This document shows, one piece after another, positions 50,871 to 63,920 of a stretch of DNA of 64,000 nucleotides; position 1 is the stretch's first letter; every line of letters starts with the position of its first letter. The notes under the pieces are model-generated. The model saw only the letters and a program-made list of their open reading frames with translations, searched no databases and was not told the origin of the DNA. This DNA is from Melieria omissa (taxonomy: Eukaryota; Arthropoda; Insecta; Diptera; Ulidiidae): contig CAXARI010000080.1 in the NCBI GenBank assembly GCA_963971225.1, positions 62,001-126,000 of the forward strand. Direction: 5' to 3'. The position numbers and the translations under genes were made by a program.

Positions 50871-52050
50871 GGCACCCCTGATATAGATGTATCATGTGGT
50901 CGATATCACTTTTCCACAACGAAATTCTCCTGCATTATTTGAGATAGCGAGAAGATTGACCCCATTTATGAAAGCTGAAAACTCCAGCTAGGTTTTAAGG
51001 TTATTATTTTTTCTATAAACCTAGAATCATCATATTTTACAAGCATTTTATCGATTTTGCAGTAGGCAGCCATTTAATGTCACTCTTGCGCATCGATCTG
51101 TTCATGATTGCCTAATAGTAATCAAATTATTGATTTAATTTGATAAAGCTGCAATCTCTAGCTACATTTTAAGGGGTTTTTTATTAACGTAACCCATACC
51201 GTTTGGAATCTATAAGCACTTTAGTGGTGAGTGTGTATTTTGTAATAGGCAGTTTTTCAATGTTATCCTTGCGCATCGATATGCTCATTATTCCTGAAGG
51301 ATAATGAAAAGTTAGGGACCAATATAGAAAGCATAAGACTCTGGCTAAATTTTAAGGGGTCAATTATTAATATGCACTTATGCATTTGGTGTTGACAAGC
51401 ATTTTAGTGGTTGCACCCAAGTAGCAATTTTTTCAAAGTCACCGTTCCAAATCGATTTGCTTTCGAACCTTGGGGTATAGAAGGATGATTGATACCATTA
51501 TAGAAAGCATACGAGTCTAGCTAAATAATAAGGCATAATATTATTAAAATCCGTTAACGGGTCGAGATTTAACAGCCATAATTTCGATCATGCTGCCGGT
51601 GGGATATTTTTTTATTTACCAAATTATTGAAAGGTGGTCACTCTGGCATAATTTTGACGCCATTTTGATTAAAGTGATTGTGCGTACTTAGGTTCCACAA
51701 GCATTTGATTGGTTATATAGATCAGAGGTGCATTCTTTCAATCAGTCGTTGTTGTGACAGCAACGAAGCAACACGTGTGGGGGCTGCGCGGATTTTTGTT
51801 TTGTTTCCTCAAGAAATTCTATGTATGAAAAAAAATTAGATGCTTTTGTTGTTGTAGTTTTTGTTTTGGCGATTGGTTGGCCTTTCGGCAATGACAAATG
51901 GGAACATTATATTTTTTTCACTTATAATTTGAAGGGTCAAGCGAAATGCACAATGTGCTTTCAACTAATTCAATTAATTAAATAATTTGTTTGCATTTTT
52001 TTGGGCAACTTTAAATGTATTGGTTTTTGCTTTTCCATAAGAAGACTTTG
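50871..52050. repeat. Satellite unit 44, type A, 1180 bp
   Basis: It has G at p107 and A at p778. It starts the right-hand region of three-unit periodicity. Confidence 0.97.
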
Positions 52051-53230
52051 GGCACCCCTGATATAGATGTATCATGTGGTCGATATCACTTTTCCACAAC
52101 GAAATTCTCCTGCATTATTTGAGATAGCGAGAAGATTGACCCCATTTATGAAAGCTCAAAACTCCAGCTAGGTTTTAAGGTTATTATTTTTTCTATAAAC
52201 CTAGAATCATCATATTTTACAAGCATTTTATCGATTTTGCAGTAGGCAGCCATTTAATGTCACTCTTGCGCATCGATCTGTTCATGATTGCCTAATAGTA
52301 ATCAAATTATTGATTTAATTTGATAAAGCTGCAATCTCTAGCTACATTTTAAGGGGTTTTTTATTAACGTAACCCATACCGTTTGGAATCTATAAGCACT
52401 TTAGTGGTGAGTGTGTATTTTGTAATAGGCAGTTTTTCAATGTTATCCTTGCGCATCGATATGCTCATTATTCCTGAAGGATAATGAAAAGTTAGGGACC
52501 AATATAGAAAGCATAAGACTCTGGCTAAATTTTAAGGGGTCAATTATTAATATGCACTTATGCATTTGGTGTTGACAAGCATTTTAGTGGTTGCACCCAA
52601 GTAGCAATTTTTTCAAAGTCACCGTTCCAAATCGATTTGCTTTCGAACCTTGGGGTATAGAAGGATGATTGATACCATTATAGAAATCATGCGAGTCTAG
52701 CTAAATAATAAGGCATAATATTATTAAAATCCGTTAACGGGTCGAGATTTAACAGCCATAATTTCGATCATGCTGCCGGTGGGATATTTTTTTATTTACC
52801 AAATTATTGAAAGGTGGTCACTCTGGCTTAATTTTGACGCCATTTTGATTAAAGTGATTGTGCGTACTTAGGTTCCACAAGCATTTGATTGGTTATATAG
52901 ATCAGAGGTGCATTCTTTCAATCAGTCGTTGTTGTGACAGCAACGAAGCAACACGTGTGGGGGCTGCGCGGATTTTTGTTTTGTTTCCTCAAGAAATTCT
53001 ATGTATGAAAAAAAATTAGATGCTTTTGTTGTTGTAGTTTTTGTTTTGGCGATTGGTTGGCCTTTCGGCAATGACAAATGGGAACATTATATTTTTTTCA
53101 CTTATAATTTGAAGGGTCAAGCGAAATGCACAATGTGCTTTCAACTAATTCAATTAATTAAATAATTTGTTTGCATTTTTTTGGGCAACTTTAAATGTAT
53201 TGGTTTTTGCTTTTCCATAAGAAGACTTTG
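52051..53230. repeat. Satellite unit 45, type A, 1180 bp
   Basis: G to T at 52687 and A to G at 52691 (gaaatcatgcgag) are repeated exactly in unit 48. Confidence 0.97.
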
Positions 53231-54428
53231 GGCACCCCTGATATAGATGTATCATGTGGTCGATATCACTTTTCCACAACGAAATTCTCCTGCATTATTT
53301 GAGATAGCGAGAAGATTGACCCCATTTATGAAAGCTCAAAACTCCAGCTAGGTTTTAAGGTTATTATTTTTTCTATAAACCTAGAATCATCATATTTTAC
53401 AAGCATTTTATCGATTTTGCAGTAGGCAGCCATTTAATGTCACTCTTGCGCATCGATCTGTTCATGATTGCCTAATAGTAATCAAATTATTGATTTAATT
53501 TGATAAAGCTGCAATCTCTAGCTACATTTTAAGGGGTTCTTTATTAACGTAACCCATACCGTTTGGAATCTATAAGCACTTTAGTGGTGAGTGTGTATTT
53601 TGTAATAGGCAGTTTTTCAATGTTATCCTTGCGCATCGATATGCTCATTATTCCTGAAGGATAATGAAAAGTTAGGGACCAATATAGAAAGCATAAGACT
53701 CTGGCTAAATTTTAAGGGGTCAATTATTAATATGCACTTATGCATTTGGTGTTGACAAGCATTTTAGTGGTTGCACCCAAGTAGCAATTTTTTCAAAGTC
53801 ACCGTTCCAAATCGATTTGCTTTCGAACCTTGGGGTATAGAAGGATGATTGATACCATTATAGAAAGCATACGAGTTTAGCTAAATAATAAGGCATAATA
53901 TTATTAAAATCCGTTAACGGGTCGAGATTTAACAGCTATAATTTCGATCATGCTGCCGGTGGGATATTTTTTTATTTACAAAATTATTGAAAGGTGGTCA
54001 CTCTGGCTTAATTTTGACGCCATTTTGATTAAAGTGATTGTGCGTACTTAGGTTCCACAAGCATTTGATTGGTTATATAGATCAGAGGTGCATTCTTTCA
54101 ATCAGTCGTTGTTGTGACAGCAACGAAGCAACACGTGTGGGGGCTGCGCGGATTTTTGTTTTGTTTCCTCAAGAAATTCTATGTATGAAAAAAAATTAGA
54201 TGCTTTTGTTGTTGTAGTTTTTGTTTTGGCGATTGGTTGGCCTTTCGGCAATGACAAATGGGAACATTATATTTTTTTCACTTATAATTTTAAGGGTCAA
54301 GCGAAATGCACAATGTGCTTTCAACTAATTCAATTAATTATTTAATTATTTATTATTATTTAATTTGTTTGCATTTTTTTGGGCAACTTTAAATGTATTG
54401 GTTTTTGCTTTTCCATAAGAAGACTTTG
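53231..54428. repeat. Satellite unit 46, early type B, 1198 bp
   Basis: It has T at p707 and A at p750 but A at p787, plus the long AT tract (54332-54366). T to C at 53539 and C to T at 53877 are shared only with units 49 and 50. Confidence 0.97.
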
Positions 54429-55608
54429 GGCACCCCTGATATAGATGTATCATGTGGTCGATATCACTTTTCCACAACGAAATTCTCCTGCATTATTTGA
54501 GATAGCGAGAAGATTGACCCCATTTATGAAAGCTCAAAACTCCAGCTAGGTTTTAAGGTTATTATTTTTTCTATAAACCTAGAATCATCATATTTTACAA
54601 GCATTTTATCGATTTTGCAGTAGGCAGCCATTTAATGTCACTCTTGCGCATCGATCTGTTCATGATTGCCTAATAGTAATCAAATTATTGATTTAATTTG
54701 ATAAAGCTGCAATCTCTAGCTACATTTTAAGGGGTTTTTTATTAACGTAACCCATACCGTTTGGAATCTATAAGCACTTTAGTGGTGAGTGTGTATTTTG
54801 TAATAGGCAGTTTTTCAATGTTATCCTTGCGCATCGATATGCTCATTATTCCTGAAGGATAATGAAAAGTTAGGGACCAATATAGAAAGCATAAGACTCT
54901 GGCTAAATTTTAAGGGGTCAATTATTAATATGCACTTATGCATTTGGTGTTGACAAGCATTTTAGTGGTTGCACCCAAGTAGCAATTTTTTCAAAGTCAC
55001 CGTTCCAAATCGATTTGCTTTCGAACCTTGGGGTATAGAAGGATGATTGATACCATTATAGAAAGCATACGAGTCTAGCTAAATAATAAGGCATAATATT
55101 ATTAAAATCCGTTAACGGGTCGAGATTTAACAGCCATAATTTCGATCATGCTGCCGGTGGGATATTTTTTTATTTACCAAATTATTGAAAGGTGGTCACT
55201 CTGGCATAATTTTGACGCCATTTTGATTAAAGTGATTGTGCGTACTTAGGTTCCACAAGCATTTGATTGGTTATATAGATCAGAGGTGCATTCTTTCAAT
55301 CAGTCGTTGTTGTGACAGCAACGAAGCAACACGTGTGGGGGCTGCGCGGATTTTTGTTTTGTTTCCTCAAGAAATTCTATGTATGAAAAAAAATTAGATG
55401 CTTTTGTTGTTGTAGTTTTTGTTTTGGCGATTGGTTGGCCTTTCGGCAATGACAAATGGGAACATTATATTTTTTTCACTTATAATTTGAAGGGTCAAGC
55501 GAAATGCACAATGTGCTTTCAACTAATTCAATTAATTAAATAATTTGTTTGCATTTTTTTGGGCAACTTTAAATGTATTGGTTTTTGCTTTTCCATAAGA
55601 AGACTTTG
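54429..55608. repeat. Satellite unit 47, type A, 1180 bp
   Basis: It has A at p778 and otherwise common states. Confidence 0.97.
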
Positions 55609-56788
55609 GGCACCCCTGATATAGATGTATCATGTGGTCGATATCACTTTTCCACAACGAAATTCTCCTGCATTATTTGAGATAGCGAGAAGATTGACCC
55701 CATTTATGAAAGCTCAAAACTCCAGCTAGGTTTTAAGGTTATTATTTTTTCTATAAACCTAGAATCATCATATTTTACAAGCATTTTATCGATTTTGCAG
55801 TAGGCAGCCATTTAATGTCACTCTTGCGCATCGATCTGTTCATGATTGCCTAATAGTAATCAAATTATTGATTTAATTTGATAAAGCTGCAATCTCTAGC
55901 TACATTTTAAGGGGTTTTTTATTAACGTAACCCATACCGTTTGGAATCTATAAGCACTTTAGTGGTGAGTGTGTATTTTGTAATAGGCAGTTTTTCAATG
56001 TTATCCTTGCGCATCGATATGCTCATTATTCCTGAAGGATAATGAAAAGTTAGGGACCAATATAGAAAGCATAAGACTCTGGCTAAATTTTAAGGGGTCA
56101 ATTATTAATATGCACTTATGCATTTGGTGTTGACAAGCATTTTAGTGGTTGCACCCAAGTAGCAATTTTTTCAAAGTCACCGTTCCAAATCGATTTGCTT
56201 TCGAACCTTGGGGTATAGAAGGATGATTGATACCATTATAGAAATCATGCGAGTCTAGCTAAATAATAAGGCATAATATTATTAAAATCCGTTAACGGGT
56301 CGAGATTTAACAGCCATAATTTCGATCATGCTGCCGGTGGGATATTTTTTTATTTACCAAATTATTGAAAGGTGGTCACTCTGGCTTAATTTTGACGCCA
56401 TTTTGATTAAAGTGATTGTGCGTACTTAGGTTCCACAAGCATTTGATTGGTTATATAGATCAGAGGTGCATTCTTTCAATCAGTCGTTGTTGTGACAGCA
56501 ACGAAGCAACACGTGTGGGGGCTGCGCGGATTTTTGTTTTGTTTCCTCAAGAAATTCTATGTATGAAAAAAAATTAGATGCTTTTGTTGTTGTAGTTTTT
56601 GTTTTGGCGATTGGTTGGCCTTTCGGCAATGACAAATGGGAACATTATATTTTTTTCACTTATAATTTGAAGGGTCAAGCGAAATGCACAATGTGCTTTC
56701 AACTAATTCAATTAATTAAATAATTTGTTTGCATTTTTTTGGGCAACTTTAAATGTATTGGTTTTTGCTTTTCCATAAGAAGACTTTG
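55609..56788. repeat. Satellite unit 48, type A, 1180 bp
   Basis: It repeats the two rare changes of unit 45, 3558 bp away. Confidence 0.97.
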
Positions 56789-57986
56789 GGCACCCCTGAT
56801 ATAGATGTATCATGTGGTCGATATCACTTTTCCACAACGAAATTCTCCTGCATTATTTGAGATAGCGAGAAGATTGACCCCATTTATGAAAGCTCAAAAC
56901 TCCAGCTAGGTTTTAAGGTTATTATTTTTTCTATAAACCTAGAATCATCATATTTTACAAGCATTTTATCGATTTTGCAGTAGGCAGCCATTTAATGTCA
57001 CTCTTGCGCATCGATCTGTTCATGATTGCCTAATAGTAATCAAATTATTGATTTAATTTGATAAAGCTGCAATCTCTAGCTACATTTTAAGGGGTTCTTT
57101 ATTAACGTAACCCATACCGTTTGGAATCTATAAGCACTTTAGTGGTGAGTGTGTATTTTGTAATAGGCAGTTTTTCAATGTTATCCTTGCGCATCGATAT
57201 GCTCATTATTCCTGAAGGATAATGAAAAGTTAGGGACCAATATAGAAAGCATAAGACTCTGGCTAAATTTTAAGGGGTCAATTATTAATATGCACTTATG
57301 CATTTGGTGTTGACAAGCATTTTAGTGGTTGCACCCAAGTAGCAATTTTTTCAAAGTCACCGTTCCAAATCGATTTGCTTTCGAACCTTGGGGTATAGAA
57401 GGATGATTGATACCATTATAGAAAGCATACGAGTTTAGCTAAATAATAAGGCATAATATTATTAAAATCCGTTAACGGGTCGAGATTTAACAGCTATAAT
57501 TTCGATCATGCTGCCGGTGGGATATTTTTTTATTTACAAAATTATTGAAAGGTGGTCACTCTGGCTTAATTTTGACGCCATTTTGATTAAAGTGATTGTG
57601 CGTACTTAGGTTCCACAAGCATTTGATTGGTTATATAGATCAGAGGTGCATTCTTTCAATCAGTCGTTGTTGTGACAGCAACGAAGCAACACGTGTGGGG
57701 GCTGCGCGGATTTTTGTTTTGTTTCCTCAAGAAATTCTATGTATGAAAAAAAATTAGATGCTTTTGTTGTTGTAGTTTTTGTTTTGGCGATTGGTTGGCC
57801 TTTCGGCAATGACAAATGGGAACATTATATTTTTTTCACTTATAATTTTAAGGGTCAAGCGAAATGCACAATGTGCTTTCAACTAATTCAATTAATTATT
57901 TAATTATTTATTATTATTTAATTTGTTTGCATTTTTTTGGGCAACTTTAAATGTATTGGTTTTTGCTTTTCCATAAGAAGACTTTG
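56789..57986. repeat. Satellite unit 49, early type B, 1198 bp
   Basis: It matches unit 46 (3558 bp away) and unit 50 (adjacent) at all markers, with the long AT tract at 57890-57924. Confidence 0.97.
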
Positions 57987-59184
57987 GGCACCCCTGATAT
58001 AGATGTATCATGTGGTCGATATCACTTTTCCACAACGAAATTCTCCTGCATTATTTGAGATAGCGAGAAGATTGACCCCATTTATGAAAGCTCAAAACTC
58101 CAGCTAGGTTTTAAGGTTATTATTTTTTCTATAAACCTAGAATCATCATATTTTACAAGCATTTTATCGATTTTGCAGTAGGCAGCCATTTAATGTCACT
58201 CTTGCGCATCGATCTGTTCATGATTGCCTAATAGTAATCAAATTATTGATTTAATTTGATAAAGCTGCAATCTCTAGCTACATTTTAAGGGGTTCTTTAT
58301 TAACGTAACCCATACCGTTTGGAATCTATAAGCACTTTAGTGGTGAGTGTGTATTTTGTAATAGGCAGTTTTTCAATGTTATCCTTGCGCATCGATATGC
58401 TCATTATTCCTGAAGGATAATGAAAAGTTAGGGACCAATATAGAAAGCATAAGACTCTGGCTAAATTTTAAGGGGTCAATTATTAATATGCACTTATGCA
58501 TTTGGTGTTGACAAGCATTTTAGTGGTTGCACCCAAGTAGCAATTTTTTCAAAGTCACCGTTCCAAATCGATTTGCTTTCGAACCTTGGGGTATAGAAGG
58601 ATGATTGATACCATTATAGAAAGCATACGAGTTTAGCTAAATAATAAGGCATAATATTATTAAAATCCGTTAACGGGTCGAGATTTAACAGCTATAATTT
58701 CGATCATGCTGCCGGTGGGATATTTTTTTATTTACAAAATTATTGAAAGGTGGTCACTCTGGCTTAATTTTGACGCCATTTTGATTAAAGTGATTGTGCG
58801 TACTTAGGTTCCACAAGCATTTGATTGGTTATATAGATCAGAGGTGCATTCTTTCAATCAGTCGTTGTTGTGACAGCAACGAAGCAACACGTGTGGGGGC
58901 TGCGCGGATTTTTGTTTTGTTTCCTCAAGAAATTCTATGTATGAAAAAAAATTAGATGCTTTTGTTGTTGTAGTTTTTGTTTTGGCGATTGGTTGGCCTT
59001 TCGGCAATGACAAATGGGAACATTATATTTTTTTCACTTATAATTTTAAGGGTCAAGCGAAATGCACAATGTGCTTTCAACTAATTCAATTAATTATTTA
59101 ATTATTTATTATTATTTAATTTGTTTGCATTTTTTTGGGCAACTTTAAATGTATTGGTTTTTGCTTTTCCATAAGAAGACTTTG
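57987..59184. repeat. Satellite unit 50, early type B, 1198 bp
   Basis: It is a direct duplicate of unit 49, with the same rare C at p309, T at p647 and the long tract (59088-59122). This is the only place where two adjacent long units occur. Confidence 0.97.
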
Positions 59185-60364
59185 GGCACCCCTGATATAG
59201 ATGTATCATGTGGTCGATATCACTTTTCCACAACGAAATTCTCCTGCATTATTTGAGATAGCGAGAAGATTGACCCCATTTATGAAAGCTCAAAACTCCA
59301 GCTAGGTTTTAAGGTTATTATTTTTTCTATAAACCTAGAATCATCATATTTTACAAGCATTTTATCGATTTTGCAGTAGGCAGCCATTTAATGTCACTCT
59401 TGCGCATCGATCTGTTCATGATTGCCTAATAGTAATCAAATTATTGATTTAATTTGATAAAGCTGCAATCTCTAGCTACATTTTAAGGGGTTTTTTTTTA
59501 ACGTAACCCATACCGTTTGGAATCTATAAGCACTTTAGTGGTGAGTGTGTATTTTGTAATAGGCAGTTTTTCAATGTTATCCTTGCGCATCGATATGCTC
59601 ATTATTCCTGAAGGATAATGAAAAGTTAGGGACCAATATAGAAAGCATAAGACTCTGGCTAAATTTTAAGGGGTCAATTATTAATATGCACTTATGCATT
59701 TGGTGTTGACAAGCATTTTAGTGGTTGCACCCAAGTAGCAATTTTTTCAAAGTCACCGTTCCAAATCGATTTGCTTTCGAACCTTGGGGTATAGAAGGAT
59801 GATTGATACCATTATAGAAAGCATACGAGTCTAGCTAAATAATAAGGCATAATATTATTAAAATCCGTTAACGGGTCGAGATTTAACAGCCATAATTTCG
59901 ATCATGCTGCCGGTGGGATATTTTTTTATTTACCAAATTATTGAAAGGTGGTCACTCTGGCATAATTTTGACGCCATTTTGATTAAAGTGATTGTGCGTA
60001 CTTAGGTTCCACAAGCATTTGATTGGTTATATAGATCAGAGGTGCATTCTTTCAATCAGTCGTTGTTGTGACAGCAACGAAGCAACACGTGTGGGGGCTG
60101 CGCGGATTTTTGATTTGTTTCCTCAAGAAATTCTATGTATGAAAAAAAATTAGATGCTTTTGTTGTTGTAGTTTTTGTTTTGGCGATTGGTTGGCCTTTC
60201 GGCAATGACAAATGGGAACATTATATTTTTTTCACTTATAATTTGAAGGGTCAAGCGAAATGCACAATGTGCTTTCAACTAATTCAATTAATTAAATAAT
60301 TTGTTTGCATTTTTTTGGGCAACTTTAAATGTATTGGTTTTTGCTTTTCCATAAGAAGACTTTG
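59185..60364. repeat. Satellite unit 51, type A, 1180 bp
   Basis: A to T at 59497 (p313) is shared only with unit 54. A private T to A is at 60113. It has A at p778. Confidence 0.97.
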
Positions 60365-61542
60365 GGCACCCCTGATATAGATGTATCATGTGGTCGATAT
60401 CACTTTTCCACAACGAAATTCTCCTGCATTATTTGAGATAGCGAGAAGATTGACCCCATTTATGAAAGCTCAAAACTCCAGCTAGGTTTTAAGGTTATTA
60501 TTTTTTCTATAAACCTAGAATCATCATATTTTACAAGCATTTTATCGATTTTGCAGTAGGCAGCCATTTAATGTCACTCTTGCGCATCGATCTGTTCATG
60601 ATTGCCTAATAGTAATCAAATTATTGATTTAATTTGATAAAGCTGCAATCTCTAGCTACATTTTAAGGGGTTTTTTATTAACGTAACCCATACCGTTTGG
60701 TTCCATAAGCACTTTAGTGGTGAGTGTGTATTTTGTAATAGGCAGTTTTCAATGTTATCCTTGCGCATCGATATGCTCATTATTCCTGAAGGATAATGAA
60801 AAGTTAGGGACCAATATAGAAAGCATAAGACTCTGGCTAAATTTTAAGGGGTCAATTATTAATATGCACTTATGCATTTGGTGTTGACAAGCATTTTAGT
60901 GGTTGCACCCAAGTAGCAATTTTTTCAAAGTCACCGTTCCAAATCGATTTGCTTTCGAACCTTGGGGTATAGAAGGATGATTGATACCATTATAGAAAGC
61001 ATACGAGTCTAGCTAAATAATAAGGCATAATATTATTAAAATCCGTTAACGGGTCGAGATTTAACAGCCATAATTTCGATCATGCTGCCGGTGGGATATT
61101 TTTTTATTTACCAAATTATTGAAAGGTGGTCACTCTGGCTTAATTTTGACGCCATTTTGATTAAAGTGATTGTGCGTACTTAGGTTCCACAAGCATTTGA
61201 TTGGTTATATAGATCAGAGGTGCATTCTTTCAATCAGTCGTTGTTGTGACAGCAACGAAGCAACACGTGTGGGGGCTGCGCGGATTTTTGTTTTGTTTCC
61301 TCAAGAAATTCTATGTATGAAAAAAAATTAGATGCTTTTGTTGTTGTAGTTTTTGTTTTGGCGATTGGTTGGCCTTTCGGCAATGACAAATGGGAACATT
61401 ATATTTTTTTCACTTATAATTTTAAGGGTCAAGCGAAATGCACAATGTGCTTTCAACTAATTCAATTAATTAAATAATTTGTTTGCATTTTTTTGGGCAA
61501 CTTTAAATGTATTGGTTTTTGCTTTTCCATAAGAAGACTTTG
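60365..61542. repeat. Satellite unit 52, mosaic A with B-like T at p1061, 1178 bp
   Basis: This is the only unit shorter than 1180 bp. A compound change at 60701-60704 (ggttccataag for ggaatctataag) loses 1 bp, and a T run near 60748 loses another. It has T at p1061 and a short AT tract. Confidence 0.96.
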
Positions 61543-62740
61543 GGCACCCCTGATATAGATGTATCATGTGGTCGATATCACTTTTCCACAACGAAATTCT
61601 CCTGCATTATTTGAGATAGCGAGAAGATTGACCCCATTTATGAAAGCTCAAAACTCCAGCTAGGTTTTAAGGTTATTATTTTTTCTATAAACCTAGAATC
61701 ATCATATTTTACAAGCATTTTATCGATTTTGCAGTAGGCAGCCATTTAATGTCACTCTTGCGCATCGATCTGTTCATGATTGCCTAAAAGTAATCAAATT
61801 ATTGATTTAATTTGATAAAGCTGCAATCTCTAGCTACATTTTAAGGGGTTTTTTATTAACGTAACCCATACCGTTTGGAATCTATAAGCACTTTAGTGGT
61901 GAGTGTGTATTTTGTAATAGGCAGTTTTTCAATGTTATCCTTGCGCATCGATATGCTCATTATTCCTGAAGGATAATGAAAAGTTAGGGACCAATATAGA
62001 AAGCATAAGACTCTGGCTAAATTTTAAGGGGTCAATTATTAATATGCACTTATGCATTTGGTGTTGACAAGCATTTTAGTGGTTGCACCCAAGTAGCAAT
62101 TTTTTCAAAGTCACCGTTCCAAATCGATTTGCTTTCGAACCTTGGGGTATAGAAGGATGATTGATACCATTATAGAAAGCATGCGAGTCTAGCTAAATAA
62201 TAAGGCATAATATTATTAAAATCCGTTAACGGGTCGAGATTTAACAGCCATAATTTCGATCATGCTGCCGGTGGGATATTTTTTTATTTACCAAATTATT
62301 GAAAGGTGGTCACTCTGGCTTAATTTTGACGCCATTTTGATTAAAGTGATTGTGCGTACTTAGGTTCCACAAGCATTTGATTGGTTATATAGATCAGAGG
62401 TGCATTCTTTCAATCAGTCGTTGTTGTGACAGCAACGAAGCAACACGTGTGGGGGCTGCGCGGATTTTTGTTTTGTTTCCTCAAGAAATTCTATGTATGA
62501 AAAAAAATTAGATGCTTTTGTTGTTGTAGTTTTTGTTTTGGCGATTGGTTGGCCTTTCGGCAATGACAAATGGGAACATTATATTTTTTTCACTTATAAT
62601 TTGAAGGGTCAAGCGAAATGCACAATGTGCTTTCAACTAATTCAATTAATTATTTAATTATTTATTATTATTTAATTTGTTTGCATTTTTTTGGGCAACT
62701 TTAAATGTATTGGTTTTTGCTTTTCCATAAGAAGACTTTG
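61543..62740. repeat. Satellite unit 53, mosaic A with long tract, 1198 bp
   Basis: It is type A, including G at p1061, yet carries the long AT tract (62644-62678). No other unit has this pairing, so an exchange fell in the roughly 40 bp between p1061 and p1101. A private T to A is at 61788. A to G at 62183 is shared with units 45 and 48. Confidence 0.96.
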
Positions 62741-63920
62741 GGCACCCCTGATATAGATGTATCATGTGGTCGATATCACTTTTCCACAACGAAATTCTCC
62801 TGCATTATTTGAGATAGCGAGAAGATTGACCCCATTTATGAAAGCTCAAAACTCCAGCTAGGTTTTAAGGTTATTATTTTTTCTATAAACCTAGAATCAT
62901 CATATTTTACAAGCATTTTATCGATTTTGCAGTAGGCAGCCATTTAATGTCACTCTTGCGCATCGATCTGTTCATGATTGCCTAATAGTAATCAAATTAT
63001 TGATTTAATTTGATAAAGCTGCAATCTCTAGCTACATTTTAAGGGGTTTTTTTTTAACGTAACCCATACCGTTTGGAATCTATAAGCACTTTAGTGGTGA
63101 GTGTGTATTTTGTAATAGGCAGTTTTTCAATGTTATCCTTGCGCATCGATATGCTCATTATTCCTGAAGGATAATGAAAAGTTAGGGACCAATATAGAAA
63201 GCATAAGACTCTGGCTAAATTTTAAGGGGTCAATTATTAATATGCACTTATGCATTTGGTGTTGACAAGCATTTTAGTGGTTGCACCCAAGTAGCAATTT
63301 TTTCAAAGTCACCGTTCCAAATCGATTTGCTTTCGAACCTTGGGGTATAGAAGGATGATTGATACCATTATAGAAAGCATACGAGTCTAGCTAAATAATA
63401 AGGCATAATATTATTAAAATCCGTTAACGGGTCGAGATTTAACAGCCATAATTTCGATCATGCTGCCGGTGGGATATTTTTTTATTTACCAAATTATTGA
63501 AAGGTGGTCACTCTGGCATAATTTTGACGCCATTTTGATTAAAGTGATTGTGCGTACTTAGGTTCCACAAGCATTTGATTGGTTATATAGATCAGAGGTG
63601 CATTCTTTCAATCAGTCGTTGTTGTGACAGCAACGAAGCAACACGTGTGGGGGCTGCGCGGATTTTTGTTTTGTTTCCTCAAGAAATTCTATGTATGAAA
63701 AAAAATTAGATGCTTTTGTTGTTGTAGTTTTTGTTTTGGCGATTGGTTGGCCTTTCGGCAATGACAAATGGGAACATTATATTTTTTTCACTTATAATTT
63801 GAAGGGTCAAGCGAAATGCACAATGTGCTTTCAACTAATTCAATTAATTAAATAATTTGTTTGCATTTTTTTGGGCAACTTTAAATGTATTGGTTTTTGC
63901 TTTTCCATAAGAAGACTTTG
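62741..63920. repeat. Satellite unit 54, type A, 1180 bp
   Basis: It has T at p313 (63053), shared with unit 51, and A at p778. Confidence 0.97.

Larger units (their letters stand above)
52051..55608. repeat. Higher-order repeat of three units, copy 1 (3558 bp)
   Basis: Units 45-47: type A with gaaatcatgcgag, early B with C309/T647 and long tract, then type A with A778. Confidence 0.85.
55609..60364. repeat. Higher-order repeat of three units, copy 2 with one extra unit
   Basis: Units 48 and 49 repeat units 45 and 46. Unit 50 is a second copy of unit 49, and unit 51 takes the place of unit 47 (A at p778). The trimer therefore gained one long unit by a single-unit duplication. Confidence 0.8.
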
